A stretch of 64,000 nt of DNA. Origin: Xestospongia muta (taxonomy: Eukaryota; Porifera; Demospongiae; Haplosclerida; Petrosiidae). Numbering within the stretch: the first letter of the stretch is position 1; each line of letters opens with the position of its first letter. The DNA is taken from assembly GCA_963693285.1 (NCBI GenBank), contig OY848921.1, forward strand, positions 6,523,229 to 6,587,228. Direction: 5' to 3'. The notes below the pieces were generated by a model. The model worked only from the letters and a program-made list of their open reading frames with translations, had not been told where the DNA came from and made no database searches. Made by a program: the position numbers and the translations under genes. Positions 13,380-25,823 of this stretch are shown piece by piece.

Positions 13380-16343
13380 AAAGTAAGTATGTATAATGGC
13401 AATTCATGAGATCTTGTTTACATTTTATTCTGATTGTGTATTTTTTAATAATGTTTTTATAATAATAAAGTTATTAACTGTAATTGATAGTCCTTGTTAC
13501 TGTGTCATTATTTTTTTATGTTCTGTAATGACAAACTATAATCTAAATCTGACAACTACTTATAGCCAGTCAGTATGTACAATATTAATTCATGTGAACA
13601 CATTTATGTTTTATCTTGATTGTGTAGTTGTTTAAAATAATTCAAATTATTAGGTTTTAATGACAATCCATGTTACTATGTGTCTTTCTTTTTTTTATGT
13701 TCCTGTGGTAAAATCTATGCATATTCTCATTGTCATATTAACTATTTATAGAGAGTAAGTATGCACAATGTCAATTCTTATGATCAAAGTTAGTAGACTT
13801 TTATGTCAGTCCTTGTTACTATGTGTCTTTCTTTCTTAAGTTATATAAATTACTTAAAATTTACAGAGTACTTAAATTAACTTGTTGTTTATTTTTATAT
13901 CAACTATTAACCTGCTGATATCAAATGTACATATACATGTATAGAAGGAAGATGAAAGAGGTAAAGTATTTATGTATTACTTAATATAACATTATAATGC
14001 TACAAGAGATAACAATACAATTTTGTCAATCATTAGCTCTACCAAGTTATCGTCTTCAAGCTACTCCACTACATATCACTTTTAGCACAAAATTTGTACC
14101 TCCTGGTTTCTTCACACGTCTCATTACCTCTCTTGCCAGTAATTCATTTTGTGAGCTGATGTTTAAATTTACTATATCGCAATTGTGTCACTTTTGTTTA
14201 TCACAAATCAGATGATTACATCACACTCACTGATCTCCACTTTGCCATACAAGTTGATGTATTACGATATACTCCAGCTAGCTTGAACATTCCATCCTTT
14301 GATATAATATGTCAAGAGCTATTGAGTGTTCTTAAAAGTTGTGGAGATCTCATTGAACAAACTCTTACAGGTCATTGGGGAATGATGAATGAAGCCACTC
14401 AATCTGTCTCTATGGAGAAGGAATTTCAATTGTATGTGATCAAAAGAATGTGATCAATCTGAGGTTCATTACTTCAATATATCAGTAGACAAGTCTTCCA
14501 TTCACTGTGAAAAGAGTATGTATAGATCATATCGTAGACCTACTGCTGAGGAAAGAGTCTGGATTGATAAATGGAACATATCGAAAGAGGTACAGTTCAG
14601 GAGAGTTCATTGTAATGTCTCAATGTATTCTTTATAGGGAATATCTCTTGAATCATCATCACCTCCTATAACCATGGTGTCTAGTGCTACTGGTCAAATC
14701 TGTCAGCAGGAGTCTCTTGAAAGTAAAATAGGTAAGTCAGTCTATGCATGTTAACTTTTATGTATCCATTATAACTTATGATAAATACATGTACATGATC
14801 AGATTAATGTTTTGTGGTCTTAATTAGATTGAACATGTGTATAGTCATTAAATAATCCTGCCAATATTACACAATGTATAAGCTCAGATCTATACTTATA
14901 TATATATTGTATTTATTGTAGATATTTCTGACATTTTGTCAAAGGTTCCTATTTTTAAAGATGTTCTCTCTTTGCTCATTCCTATTATGGATCAGTGGTA
15001 TACTATTGGTTGTGCTTTAGCCATCAATCCTAGCAAGCTTGATAGTTTAGAACAAAGGCCTAAAGCAGTTAAAGTAAAGCTCTCTAAAGTCATCACATTT
15101 TGACAGATAGAAAAAGCTAATGCAGCTACATGGAAAGAGCTACTTGAGGCAGTTGAAGGTAAAATTGTAGATAACCATCAAGTTGGTGAGGATATTCATC
15201 AGTTTTTGACAAACCAAGTATACTTCAAAGAAGGTATGTTATTTGAAGTAATGCCATTGAGTTTCAACAAAATTTTAGTTATTGTATATGATTTTCAAAG
15301 CTACCAAATAAAATTAATCCATATGAAGTAACTGCCAGTTCATATTGTAATCAATGAATATAATTACTGCTACTGTGAGCATCAAAATAATCTAAGGATG
15401 TTTTTAATGATCGTTATCTTGTTTCACCTATATATCTATACAGAGTTTAGCAAGGTGTGTTAGCATAATCATTCAGGTTAATAATAAAATTAATACATTT
15501 TGTCTTCTTTAGGCTTAGGAAACAGTCATTAATTTTATAGTATGTAGTATAACAATCTTATAACAGTACTTTTTAATTATTTTGTTAAGAAGATAATAGT
15601 TCCGAAAGTTAGCATAAGTAAGTGTAAGCAATAATTTAAATGATACAAAATGGTTAGTCATGTTGATGGATAAAAGGATGAAGATATATAAGAGGAAAGG
15701 AGTTGCCACAAAAACCTATTTCCTATAAATAACTAGTAATGATGCTTTCAGCTTCACTTGAGTCCCATCATACTTTAGCTATCATCAAAAGAACATGAGT
15801 AAGGTAAACATTTTTGTAAGCATAGGATACATTGAGTTTTATATTTACAATACTAAAACAAGTAAAATACAATATTGTACTTTGTTATTTTAATAGTGAA
15901 AAAAATGTTTTACTCTACAGCAAGAGATCAAAAGTAACAATTCTTAGCACATAATTATCATACAGGATACCTCATATTTAGCTAAGCAAATAAATGTTGT
16001 GTATAACATTTTATTTAATAATAACATTGTTCCTTTTATCCAAAAAATTATTATTTCTATCTTTGAAATATGCACTCAAAAAAGTGAGTGTTTGTTAAAG
16101 CCTATAGACTAGAAGATTGATATAAGTAAAATGATTTGCAAAAGATAATATGTAGTGTATTATCTTTATACAGTGCAAATTTCCAGCACATTGATGTATA
16201 TGCATTGCTAAATTATTTTGGGAACACCCATTAGCCCCATATTTCTATAACCTAGTTATATCCTTTGTCTGTATCCTTCCATTTTATAGATTCTCTAGAA
16301 AAAGGAGTTGTTCATTCAAAATTCATTGACACTTCGAAAACAA
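13380..16343 (+). pseudogene. Decayed Roc-COR-Death gene with three one-codon cassettes
   Basis: Remnants in order: three array units with central triplets AAA (13380-13382), CCA (13566-13568, donor GTCAGT) and AGA (13752-13754); a 16-nt linker exon (13945-13960); a COR C-terminal fragment from about 14035 to 14589; the following exon 14638-14731; a Death exon 14922-15233; and an acidic linker exon 16290-16343. The Roc domain and the first half of COR are deleted, because the intron after the linker exon joins directly into the middle of COR. The COR fragment has two small frame-shifting deletions and the Death domain has TGA where others have a Trp codon (around 15100). The recognisable ATG exon is absent. 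This gene is dead but informative as a third, older version of the array. Confidence 0.85.
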
Positions 16344-17258
16344 GTAAGCCTAGCCCATCTCTAGAATTTTAAACATACCTATAATAATGATAACGAAATT
16401 GCAACAGTCACCCAACCAATTTAAAAACTTGTCTCTTTTTAATTTAAGACATTTTAAAGTTCTGAAGCCTAATTTTAATAGGTCTTTAACTTTGACAATT
16501 TAGTAGTATTACTTCTTGCCTCCAAATTTAAAATCAATATGTTAAATATTTTTAACTCATTTTTTGCTTATGCCATTTGTTTTTTAAAAATGTCTTTCTA
16601 ATCAACAATAATAATAACATGTTCTTGTAAGTTATATAAATTACTTAAAATTTACAGAGTACTTAAATTGACTTCTTGTTTATTTTTATATCAAATATTA
16701 ACCTGTTGATATGAAATGGAACATATATATATTTTCATTAGAATTTTTTTGGAAGCATCCCACAATGTTTAAAAATTAAATGACATAAAAATCAACATTG
16801 CATCATTTATTTCTAGTTCTAAACTTTTAAAACAGCACTGATTTAACATTTATATTTAATTATGTAAGTATCAATTGTACTTTCTTAAAAGTATCGAGAA
16901 AGACAGCTATATCAAAAAAAGGTTCTCTTCTGCAATAGAAAAATGTTTTTTTATTGTCATCATTGTTTATATAGAATTAACAGTGATATGTAAATCTCAT
17001 TTCACCCATATTATAGCATTACTAGTTATGAAGTAATTGTTTTGGTAAATACCATATTAAATGGAACAACTGTCATGATTTATAATATTAAATGAAATGT
17101 AATTGTTATTGTAGTTTTTATCAAAACACAATAGTCTAGTAAATGTATATTGAATTTTAATTTATCAGGATACATATAGAATTACCCTCTAAATAAATAT
17201 ATTATATCAGGATAATATTTTATGATATTAACAATCATTGTTTAATTTTATCTAATAG
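16344..17258. other. AT-rich spacer before a Roco pseudogene
   Basis: The part around 16620-16740 resembles the intron just before the linker exon in the intact Roco genes (compare 33350-33450). The 16-nt linker exon itself and any cassette units are absent. No membrane-anchor exon is found after 16343. Confidence 0.5.
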
Positions 17259-19832
17259 ATGCCTATAAGAGAGCTCTAGCAGAGGGAGAAATGGATGTAG
17301 CATATGGACGTGTTATGTTACTTGGTTCAGCTGTAGTAGGGAAAAGTAGCTTAAAGCGATCATTGATGAAGTTTTCATGGCAACCTCGCACTACCAGTAC
17401 GATAATATCTGATGTTAGCTATGTTCGACCATTTGGACATGATTGGTATGCTATGATCCTGGAAGATACTGACAACAAATGGAGAGACGTAACCCCTGAT
17501 GATGAAATAGAAGAAATTGCACAACTCCTTGCTTTAGTATATAAGCATGGTTCTGGTCCCAGATCTGTGCTCAATACAATGGCAGCCTCAGCACTCTACC
17601 CTATAGCTGCTATGATGAAGGCTTCAACCTTATCTTCACAGCTAGTTTAAGATATAGAGACCACCAGAGTTAATGAAATTCTTTCAAAAGCTATAGTTCG
17701 TTCTGAACACATATCCAGAGGTGATCTTAACAGTATTAAACCTCAGCCATTTTTACACATCTGGGATTGTGGTGGTCAGCCTGTTTTTCTTGAAATCCTC
17801 CCTGCCTCCCAGCCTCGTACATTGTTCCTCCTCCTGTTTGATGCCTCTAAAGATTTCAATGAAATAAACATCAGCACACTTGACCTGATGCTCAACTGGA
17901 TGGCTAGCATTCATGGTCACCACATTCGTCGTGAAATAGAGGGTGGTCTTTGTGGGTACCCTCGTATGTACTGCATTGGTACCCATGGTGATGTTTTAAT
18001 AACCAATGAGAAGAAGAAAGCAGTTCTAAATGAGCTAGAGTCCAATTACAAAAATAAAGCATTTATTGAACTTGTTAAAGAAACTTTCATTATCAACAAC
18101 ACCCCTTCTGATAAAAAAAATGCGAAGATCCAAGTCTCATTAAGCTACATAGAGCTATTTGTCAGTTCACATATGAAAAGCTCATTGTCGGGACTCCAGT
18201 TAGATGGGTTCTCTTTCGTAAAGTAATCCAATTGTTTGATAAAAATGTAATCAATCTTGAAGAAGCTCATGCTATTGGAGTAGCTTGTAAAATACCTCAT
18301 GATGATGTTCCAAAGGTCCTCCTATTTTATCATGATATAGGAGTAGTGCTGTTCTATCCCAATATTACTGGTTTGAGTAACAAAGTTATCATTAATCCTA
18401 AATGGTTTGTGGACATGCTTGGAAAAGTGTTCACACTAAATGGACAAGCTGATGGACAAACAAGACTAATGTGGACATTACTACAGGAAAAAGGCATTCT
18501 AGTAGAACCATTTTATGTGTCCCTTTGGAAAGAATGAAGGGCAGACCTTAGTCCAGAAGATATAATTGAACTTTTAGTTCATTTTCGTCTTGCTGCTAAA
18601 GTTTCTACTAAAGAATATTATGATCGAAAAGTAAAGCAATATTGTTTGCCAGCCACACTTCCAACATTCAAAAGAGATTCCAACAAAATTTACAAGATTA
18701 TCGTCTTCAAGCTACTCCACTACATATCACTTTTAGCACAACATTTGTACCTCCTGGTTTCTTCACACATTTCATTACCTTCCTTGTCAGTAATCCATCT
18801 TGAGAGCTTATGTTTGAATGTGGTATATATCGTAAGTGTGTCACTTTTGTATATCACAAATCAGATGATCACATCACACTCACTGATCTCCACTATGCCA
18901 TACAAGTTGATGTATTACGATATGCTCCAGCTAACTTGTACACTCCATCCATTGATATAATATGTCAAGAACTATTGAGTGTTCTTAAAAGTTGTGGAGA
19001 TCTCGTTGAACAAACTCTTACAGGTCATTGGGGAATGATGAATGGATCCACTCAATTTGTCTCTATAGAGAGGGAATTTTAATATATATGTAGATCAAAA
19101 GGATATGATCAATCTGAGGTTTATTGCTTAAAAAGATCAGTAGACAATTCCTCCATTCACTGTAAAAAGAGTATGTATAAATCATATCATAGACCTACTG
19201 CTGAAGAAAGAGTCTGATTTGATAGATGGAACATACCAGAAGAGGTACAGTTCAAGAGAATTTATTATAATGTCTCTATATATTCTTTATAGGGATTGTC
19301 TCCTGAATCATTATCACCTCCTGTAACTATGGTGTCAAATGCTACTGGTCAGGTCAAATGTATAAGCAAGAGTTTCTTGAAAGTCAAAAGGGTAAGTCAG
19401 TCTATGCATGTGAACCTTCATATATCCATTTAAATACATGTACATAATCAGGTTAATATTCTGTGGTCTTAATTAGTTTGAACATATGCATAGTCATCAA
19501 ATAATAATATGAATATAATCAAATAATGTACTATCAAAGAATAAATATTTGTAATTTGAATGAAGCCATTCATTTTGCATATTGTGACAGATATTACTGA
19601 AATGTTTTCTTTTTTGTTATTTACTGAATTTTTTTATGAGTATATATATATTGTAAGATATATATACTCATATCTATATTTATGCATATTGTATTATTGT
19701 AGATATTTCTGACATTTCGTCAAAGGCTCCTATTTTTAAAGATGCTCTCTTTTTGCTCATTCCTATTATGGATCAGTGGTATATTGTTGGTTGTGCTTTA
19801 GACATCAATACTAATAAGCTCAATAGTCAATA
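17259..19832 (+). pseudogene. Roc-COR-Death pseudogene, truncated in the Death domain
   Basis: The Roc exon starts at 17259 with the usual acceptor. The protein reading from Met 17291 has the P-loop region changed to GSAVVGKSS (the intact copies have GSAGVGKSS). A CAA-to-TAA stop occurs at 17648-17650, about 51 nt are missing around 17862, and later frameshifts and stops (TGA near 18536, TAA near 19080, TGA in GTCTGATTT near 19214) break COR. The next exon is 19293-19391, and the Death exon begins at 19703 but stops being homologous near 19832. There the sequence switches to DNA matching about 6540 (upstream of the kinase gene). It is dead, and its 3' end marks a duplication junction. Confidence 0.9.
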
Positions 19833-21076
19833 GACATATTTTACACTATACATAATTATACTTTAGAGTCAACAACCAAGAATATTAGTGTCTTATCATT
19901 ACCTTCATGCTTCAGTTATCATTAATAGTTGATGTCATACATACACTCACTGCAAACTGTAATTACATTATTATTATCTTTTTTTATACTGACATATAAT
20001 CTTTTAAACCAAACTAAGCTCCATGACTGAACAAAATATAGGGAAATGACTAACTGTGACATTGTTATTTCTTCATATTCATATTCACAGCAAAGAACAA
20101 ATTGAGAAATCTAAATAGCCAGTTCAATTAATAATAACACACCCTACATGCTATTTTAACACACATGTGTGTTAAAATGCCATATCCAACTATGTTAGCA
20201 CATGTGACCTGATTTGTTATAATAAGGGACCACTTCTATCAAAACATTTGTGACCTAATTAGTTAAAAGGGAGTGCTGTAGAAACACCTCAAAGACAGCT
20301 TCATATACATACAGTTACCACAAATAGTTGCGCAGATATAGCAACTTTATGTATATACAACTATTTTTGAGATGTTTTAATAGTAGTTGGTCCAACTGTC
20401 TTGCCAGAAGTGTTCCCTTAGTGTGAATCATGTAACAACTACATGTTTTATGTTTTAATAAATCAGAGTTAGAAAATGTGCCAGTTACCTTAGCATTGTT
20501 TAAAATAGTCATTTAGCATATTTTCCACTAAATTAATACTGACAAATTACATCATAAAATTATGTACCTTTTTGTGTGCACAATAATATGTACTGTTGAA
20601 AGATTTCAGTTAACAAAATATATTGTTTATTCTACACTTTTTACTATTGTCACTGATAAGCTCAAACAAACATTTTTTTAGAAGTTATACCTTGTTTGTA
20701 GAATAATTAAGTTTACATTATTATAGTTTAGATGCAACATTCAGTGAATTTATGATCTGATGACATTGTCTATATATTGGCATTAGCGACTTCACTATAC
20801 TGTCTTGATGGATGTATAATATATAAATAATAGGCAGTGTCTAAAATTAAACATTAAAGTACAACTTTCTATTACCAACACTCTAGAGACTGCTACCTAA
20901 ATAATAACTAGTATTTCATGAGGAATTATGTTTGCAGTTTAATTACTAGCTGTAATGTCACCTTTTTTTGATCAGGCTTTATCGCAAGACATGTTAGTGA
21001 TGATACCATATAACAACACAAACTAAAATTTTAGCTCCTCCCTTTCTAATCATACAATAGGGCAATCATTACAAAG
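19833..21076. other. Start of module 2: upstream region of the second kinase copy
   Basis: Homologous to about 6540-7756 and to 42720-43747. It contains no gene. The sharp change from Death-exon sequence to this block at about 19832 is the boundary between duplicated segments. Confidence 0.6.
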
Positions 21077-24000
21077 ATGGATTTGGAGTTATCATTGATG
21101 AACCAAATACAGCCACTATTACTAAATGAAGTAATAAAGCAAGACATTGAAATAGGCCGTGGTACGTACACTACTGTGTTCGAAGTACAAGTTCATGGGC
21201 TAAAATGTGCGGGTAAGCGATTGCTTCTCGAATCCGTGCTGCAACAAAATGACGAGTTCAAAAAGAAATTCGTTGCTGAGTGTTTGCTGCACAGCTACCA
21301 ACGTCATCCTAACATAGTCCAGTTAATTGGAGTGTGTATTACGCCAGAGCCAACTTTAATAATGGAGTATCTTCCAATGAATCTAACTAGTTGTTTGGAA
21401 ACTCACCAAAATCACTGCTCACCTTCAGGCTAAAATTACAGATCTTTGTGTTTCGAGGCTATTTAAGGAGATATCAACTGACAATGTTGGCTTGATCTCT
21501 GATGACACATCCTCTAACCACTTAGCATTTATGCCACCAGAATATTTCACTGATCATACATCATGTACTACCAAATTTGATATATTCTCCTTTGGTTGTA
21601 TTATGATACATGTTTTAAGTCAAGAGTATCCCAATCCATCAGAAAAGTTTGACGATAGCTTCATTGATACTGCTATGACTGAATCTAGCTTTACTCAAAT
21701 CTCTGAATGGGAACGTCGTGAACACAATCTTGCTGATGTGTCATCTCATCATCCACTCTTACCGCTCATAGAGAATTGCTTGGATAATGATCCAGAAGAA
21801 AGACCTCAAATATCTGAGGTTATAAAGGCCATTGAAAATGCATCACCACCTATACCATCTCCATATAATGATGGAATAATAGCATTAATGGAGACTCTGA
21901 TCAAAAAAGACAGTCAAGTCAGGGAGGCACGCAAAGCTGTCAAGACCAAAGTTAATGACCTACAAGAGATACTAAATGCCAAAACAAGATCTGTTACTCG
22001 ACTCGAAAATGCTGTAGAGAAAACAAAGAAAGAGTGCAATGACATAGTTACAGAGAAACAAGAAGAGATCAGTCATCTTCAAAGTGAAGTCAGTAGTAAC
22101 TTAGCTACAATCAATGATCTTAAAGAGAAGGCAGCAAAGCAGGAGAAACAAGTTAAGTCATTAGAAAAAGAAATGGGTCTACAATCTACTGTTATTGAAG
22201 AACTAGAACAAAAAATGCAAATGAAAGATGACAAATTATTAACAATGGAAGGAGATCTTGCAGAAAAAGAATCAAAGATAGATGAACTTAGGAAGATAGC
22301 CTCAAATGTAAAATCACAAACTGATCTCAATACTGAACTTCAACAAGAAATGAAGGTAATGTTGGAAAACCAGGAGCGACTTCAAGCAATTACATCTAAT
22401 CAACAAGCTCAAATTGACAGCCTTCATCAACAATTAAATAGAACAACAGCCAACAATGTCCTATTAGAGACTACCAAGAATAACTTAATACAATTACAAG
22501 ATACTATACTACAAGACAAGGCAGATATCATTGACCATCATCAAACAGAAGTGACTGCTCTTAGAGCAGCCAATGACCTAACTGCTGTCAGACAGCAAGC
22601 TTTAGAGTTAGAGATAAATATACTTCAAGAAGAAAACAAACAACTCACAGAGTCTGCAGTCTCTCTCAAGGAAAGTCTCGATACCACAATGAGACACTTG
22701 AAAGAACAATCTGACCTTGTTAAGAAATTATCTCCAACACAAGATAGACTGCTAGAAGCTGTAGCTAACATAAACATCCATGGTAAATAAACAATAGTTT
22801 TTCAATTTTATAATTATTGTGTCCTGTGTTTAGGCCCACCTTTATCTCAACAAGAGAAAATAATTCAGTCAATGATGAAGCAAAGACTAATAGAAGGAGA
22901 CTCATGGTATATACACTAATTGTTAAATACATTACTTTAGTCATTCTACTGTAGGTGTCTTGTCAGTACCCTGTGGTTTGAAAAATGGAAAGCATATGTC
23001 AAGAGTGCTACTGGAACTGGAGTTGTTACTGATAGTCCTGGTCCAGTTACTAACTTCATGTTGTTGGAACGTAAAAATCATCAACGCAGTCTTAAGGAGA
23101 ATCTGAATAGAGGTACACATTACATACTGGTTCCTGAGATAGCCTGGGATCTGTTGATACAGTGGTATGGATTAAGTGAGAAGTCCACCTACATTGCAAG
23201 GTTAGGTTTGTTTGTGTCTTGTGAAATATACTTACGATGTTTATATTACTAAGATTGACTACGTTGATATAATGTTATATAATCAATACTTGTATGAATG
23301 CTTAGTTATTTCAAGTGTTCACATGCTAACATATTAAATGACGTTTTACTATAATTATTAAATGATCCTTATCATCTGCTATAGGAAAGTTGTAAAAATT
23401 CAAAGACATGCTATCACAGAATTTATAGTGGAGGTGTATCCATTACATATCCATGTAACACTAAGTTCTAGCAAAACATTAAGACCATATACAATTCAAC
23501 GAAGTGATAATGTTGGTAAGTTATTTAACATATCTCTCCTACTAGTCTATAAGACTATATTATATGTAGCTTATGTGATGGAGAAACTCCGTAAGAAGTA
23601 CAATGTAGGAGATAGCATTGAGACCAGACTATGGTTATGTCATGAGAGTAATAAGACTATACTAAAACCCACAGACACTATGGGATGTAATCAATCACAT
23701 TATTCAGTAGAACCTAATGATGTAAGTACATTGTTCAATAATTGATAATACACTTTTACATTAAATATAGACACTGTTACTTGAGACTAAGATTGGTGCT
23801 TGGTCAATACAGGAGTCAACTAGTAATGGACAAATATTCAATAAACCAAAAGAAGGTATATTAACAAATATTAACTGAAATTAGTTAACAAGTAATTGGT
23901 GTGTGACCTCCCATTTATAAAAATTGTATAATCTAAACCTTTAATCACAATGCCTTATATAGTATGTCAATAGCTACAACGACATAAAGTGGACATAGCT

Positions 24001-24262
24001 GAAATAATAATATAGGATACTGAGAGATCTAATGTAAATCCTGAATATAATAGTTCAGTCATATAATGGTATAAATATTAGAGAATGTTTTTTAATATTA
24101 TGTGCTGTTTATTTCTTTTTTCCAGCTAAATTATCATGTGTTGTACCTTCTGATGGTCAACATCTATTACTAAAATCAAATCCCTCCTATATGTATAAAC
24201 ATTTATTACCAGTGATACCATCCTTTGAAGAATCTGCTGACTATGAGACAATGCCATCTTAA
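21077..24262 (+). pseudogene. Pseudokinase - coiled coil - DUSP - UBL gene, copy 2, with a 116-bp deletion
   Basis: Exons as in the other copies: 21077-22782, 22834-22906, 22955-23200, 23385-23515, 23570-23721, 23771-23855, 24126-24262. Compared with the copies at 7757 and 43748, about 116 bp are missing after the codons for CLETHQ (near 21410). This removes residues about 111-149, including the alphaE helix and the whole catalytic-loop region, and shifts the frame. The first frame ends at 21433; the original frame is open again at 21492-22790 and covers the rest of the kinase lobe and the coiled coil. All downstream DUSP-UBL exons and splice sites are intact. Full-length protein cannot be made. 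A shorter coiled-coil/DUSP/UBL product from an internal start remains possible. Confidence 0.85.
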
Positions 24263-24692
24263 TTTATAACAAGATACACTTACAATATACAATTTATGTC
24301 TAAGTTTGTATGGACTCCTGTTATACTAACAATGTGTAATTTATCAGTTTATGTTGAGGTAATTGTTAATGAGTATAATGATGTTTTATTAATTAATCAT
24401 TATATAAATTTCATTTTTATATCATGCAAAGTCACCTAATTATTGTATTTTGAACTTTACTTTATAATGTCTCCTAATATTATACCACTAAATAATGCTT
24501 GTCACATGATAGTCATGTGTTGCTTTGTCATCATTTTTTCGTTACATATTTGGCTGATCTAGTATCACTCACTAGCTCTCATTATCCAAAATATATCTTT
24601 TAAAATGATTTGTTCTTTGGACTTTATGCATTGAAACTATAATTGTTACAATGAAAATATTTAAGATGAAGTGATGTATTTATCATAGAGTG

Positions 24693-25823
24693 TTAGGCTC
24701 TGTCTGATGTATCTCTAGATTGATAGACCACACCTCTTTCTCTTAACTCATCTAGCACATCTTCAGGAAGTTCTCCCGATACTGATATTGCATAACATCC
24801 CTTAGTAAATTTATCTAAAGATAAAGAAATTGATGACATTATAAATACTTAGTTATTAAATCAATTACATTAGAAGAGGTAATCATATAGACAAATACTT
24901 AAATTTAAGATCAGCAAATGAACCATGTTGAGCCACACCCACAAAAGCAATATACAATTATCAAGAAATGTCAAATGCATTTCTAAATTGTCTCAACAAT
25001 AAAACAGACTATATCAAATATATATATAATATTATTATTTCCTAAGAAATAGTTTTGTAGACTCTATATCTATGTAGAAGTAATTTTTAATTTTGAGTTT
25101 GCTATGAGCCTAAATGAGAGAACATTATCCAATCCATACATAGGGTAGTACTACCATCTACCTAATGACATATACCACTGGTTACTTATGTAGTAAATAC
25201 TAATAATACTTACCTATTCTCTGCCATTTAGCTACCCAGCTATCTTCATTACCCATCATAGCTATCATCCTAACAAGAGATACAATATAATATTATCATC
25301 ATTAAGTTTAATGATGATATAAGTTTAATCTTTTCTTCATTTGTAATTTAAAAAATAATAAACTTCACTAAGTTCTTATACAGATTTCTAAGCACTGGGT
25401 ACAGATATAAACAGTCTTTGTTAGTGATTTTTGACTAATATTTCTCATTTAATATTGAAAGTGTACAAGATGTCAGCTTCAATCATTACATCAGACCCCT
25501 TAGGTGCATGATGTCTCTGATATTATGTATCACATGTAGGTATTTATATGTTATATTTGATAGACTTACCCATCAAAATTTGAACTAGTACAATCATTGA
25601 CTTTTCCTCTGTTTCCTTTGAGATGAAGATATCTCTCACAATTATCACATCCAGTATAGAGAAACTGATCAAATGACTACATTAATGATAGATATTATTA
25701 TCACTAACAATGTAAAGTAGACTTCTACTTTATGATACATCACTACAAACTTACCTTTACCATAGAACATAGCTTACAAGCTCGTAGTCCTCGAAGATCC
25801 TTAGGAATAGATTCTAAAGACAT
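24693..25823 (-). CDS. SUPT4H1: Transcription elongation factor SPT4 (DSIF subunit), copy 1
   Basis: Four minus-strand exons: 25823-25755, 25676-25570, 25269-25214 and 24814-24693, all GT-AG, giving 117 residues, the same length as human SPT4. The protein starts [19 protein letters not shown] and contains the zinc-binding CxxC pairs (ACKLC and GCDNC), [24 protein letters not shown] and [10 protein letters not shown], all hallmarks of SPT4. SPT4 pairs with SPT5 as DSIF on RNA polymerase II to control pausing and processivity in the nucleus. It lies between the kinase and Roco genes on the opposite strand. Compared with the copy at 47460-49417 I see only synonymous differences in the exons. Confidence 0.95.

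Noticed and set aside
21433..21492. An extra intron in kinase copy 2 explaining its break
   Set aside because: The missing 116 bp are deleted from the DNA, not separated by added sequence, and there are no GT-AG borders that restore the frame.
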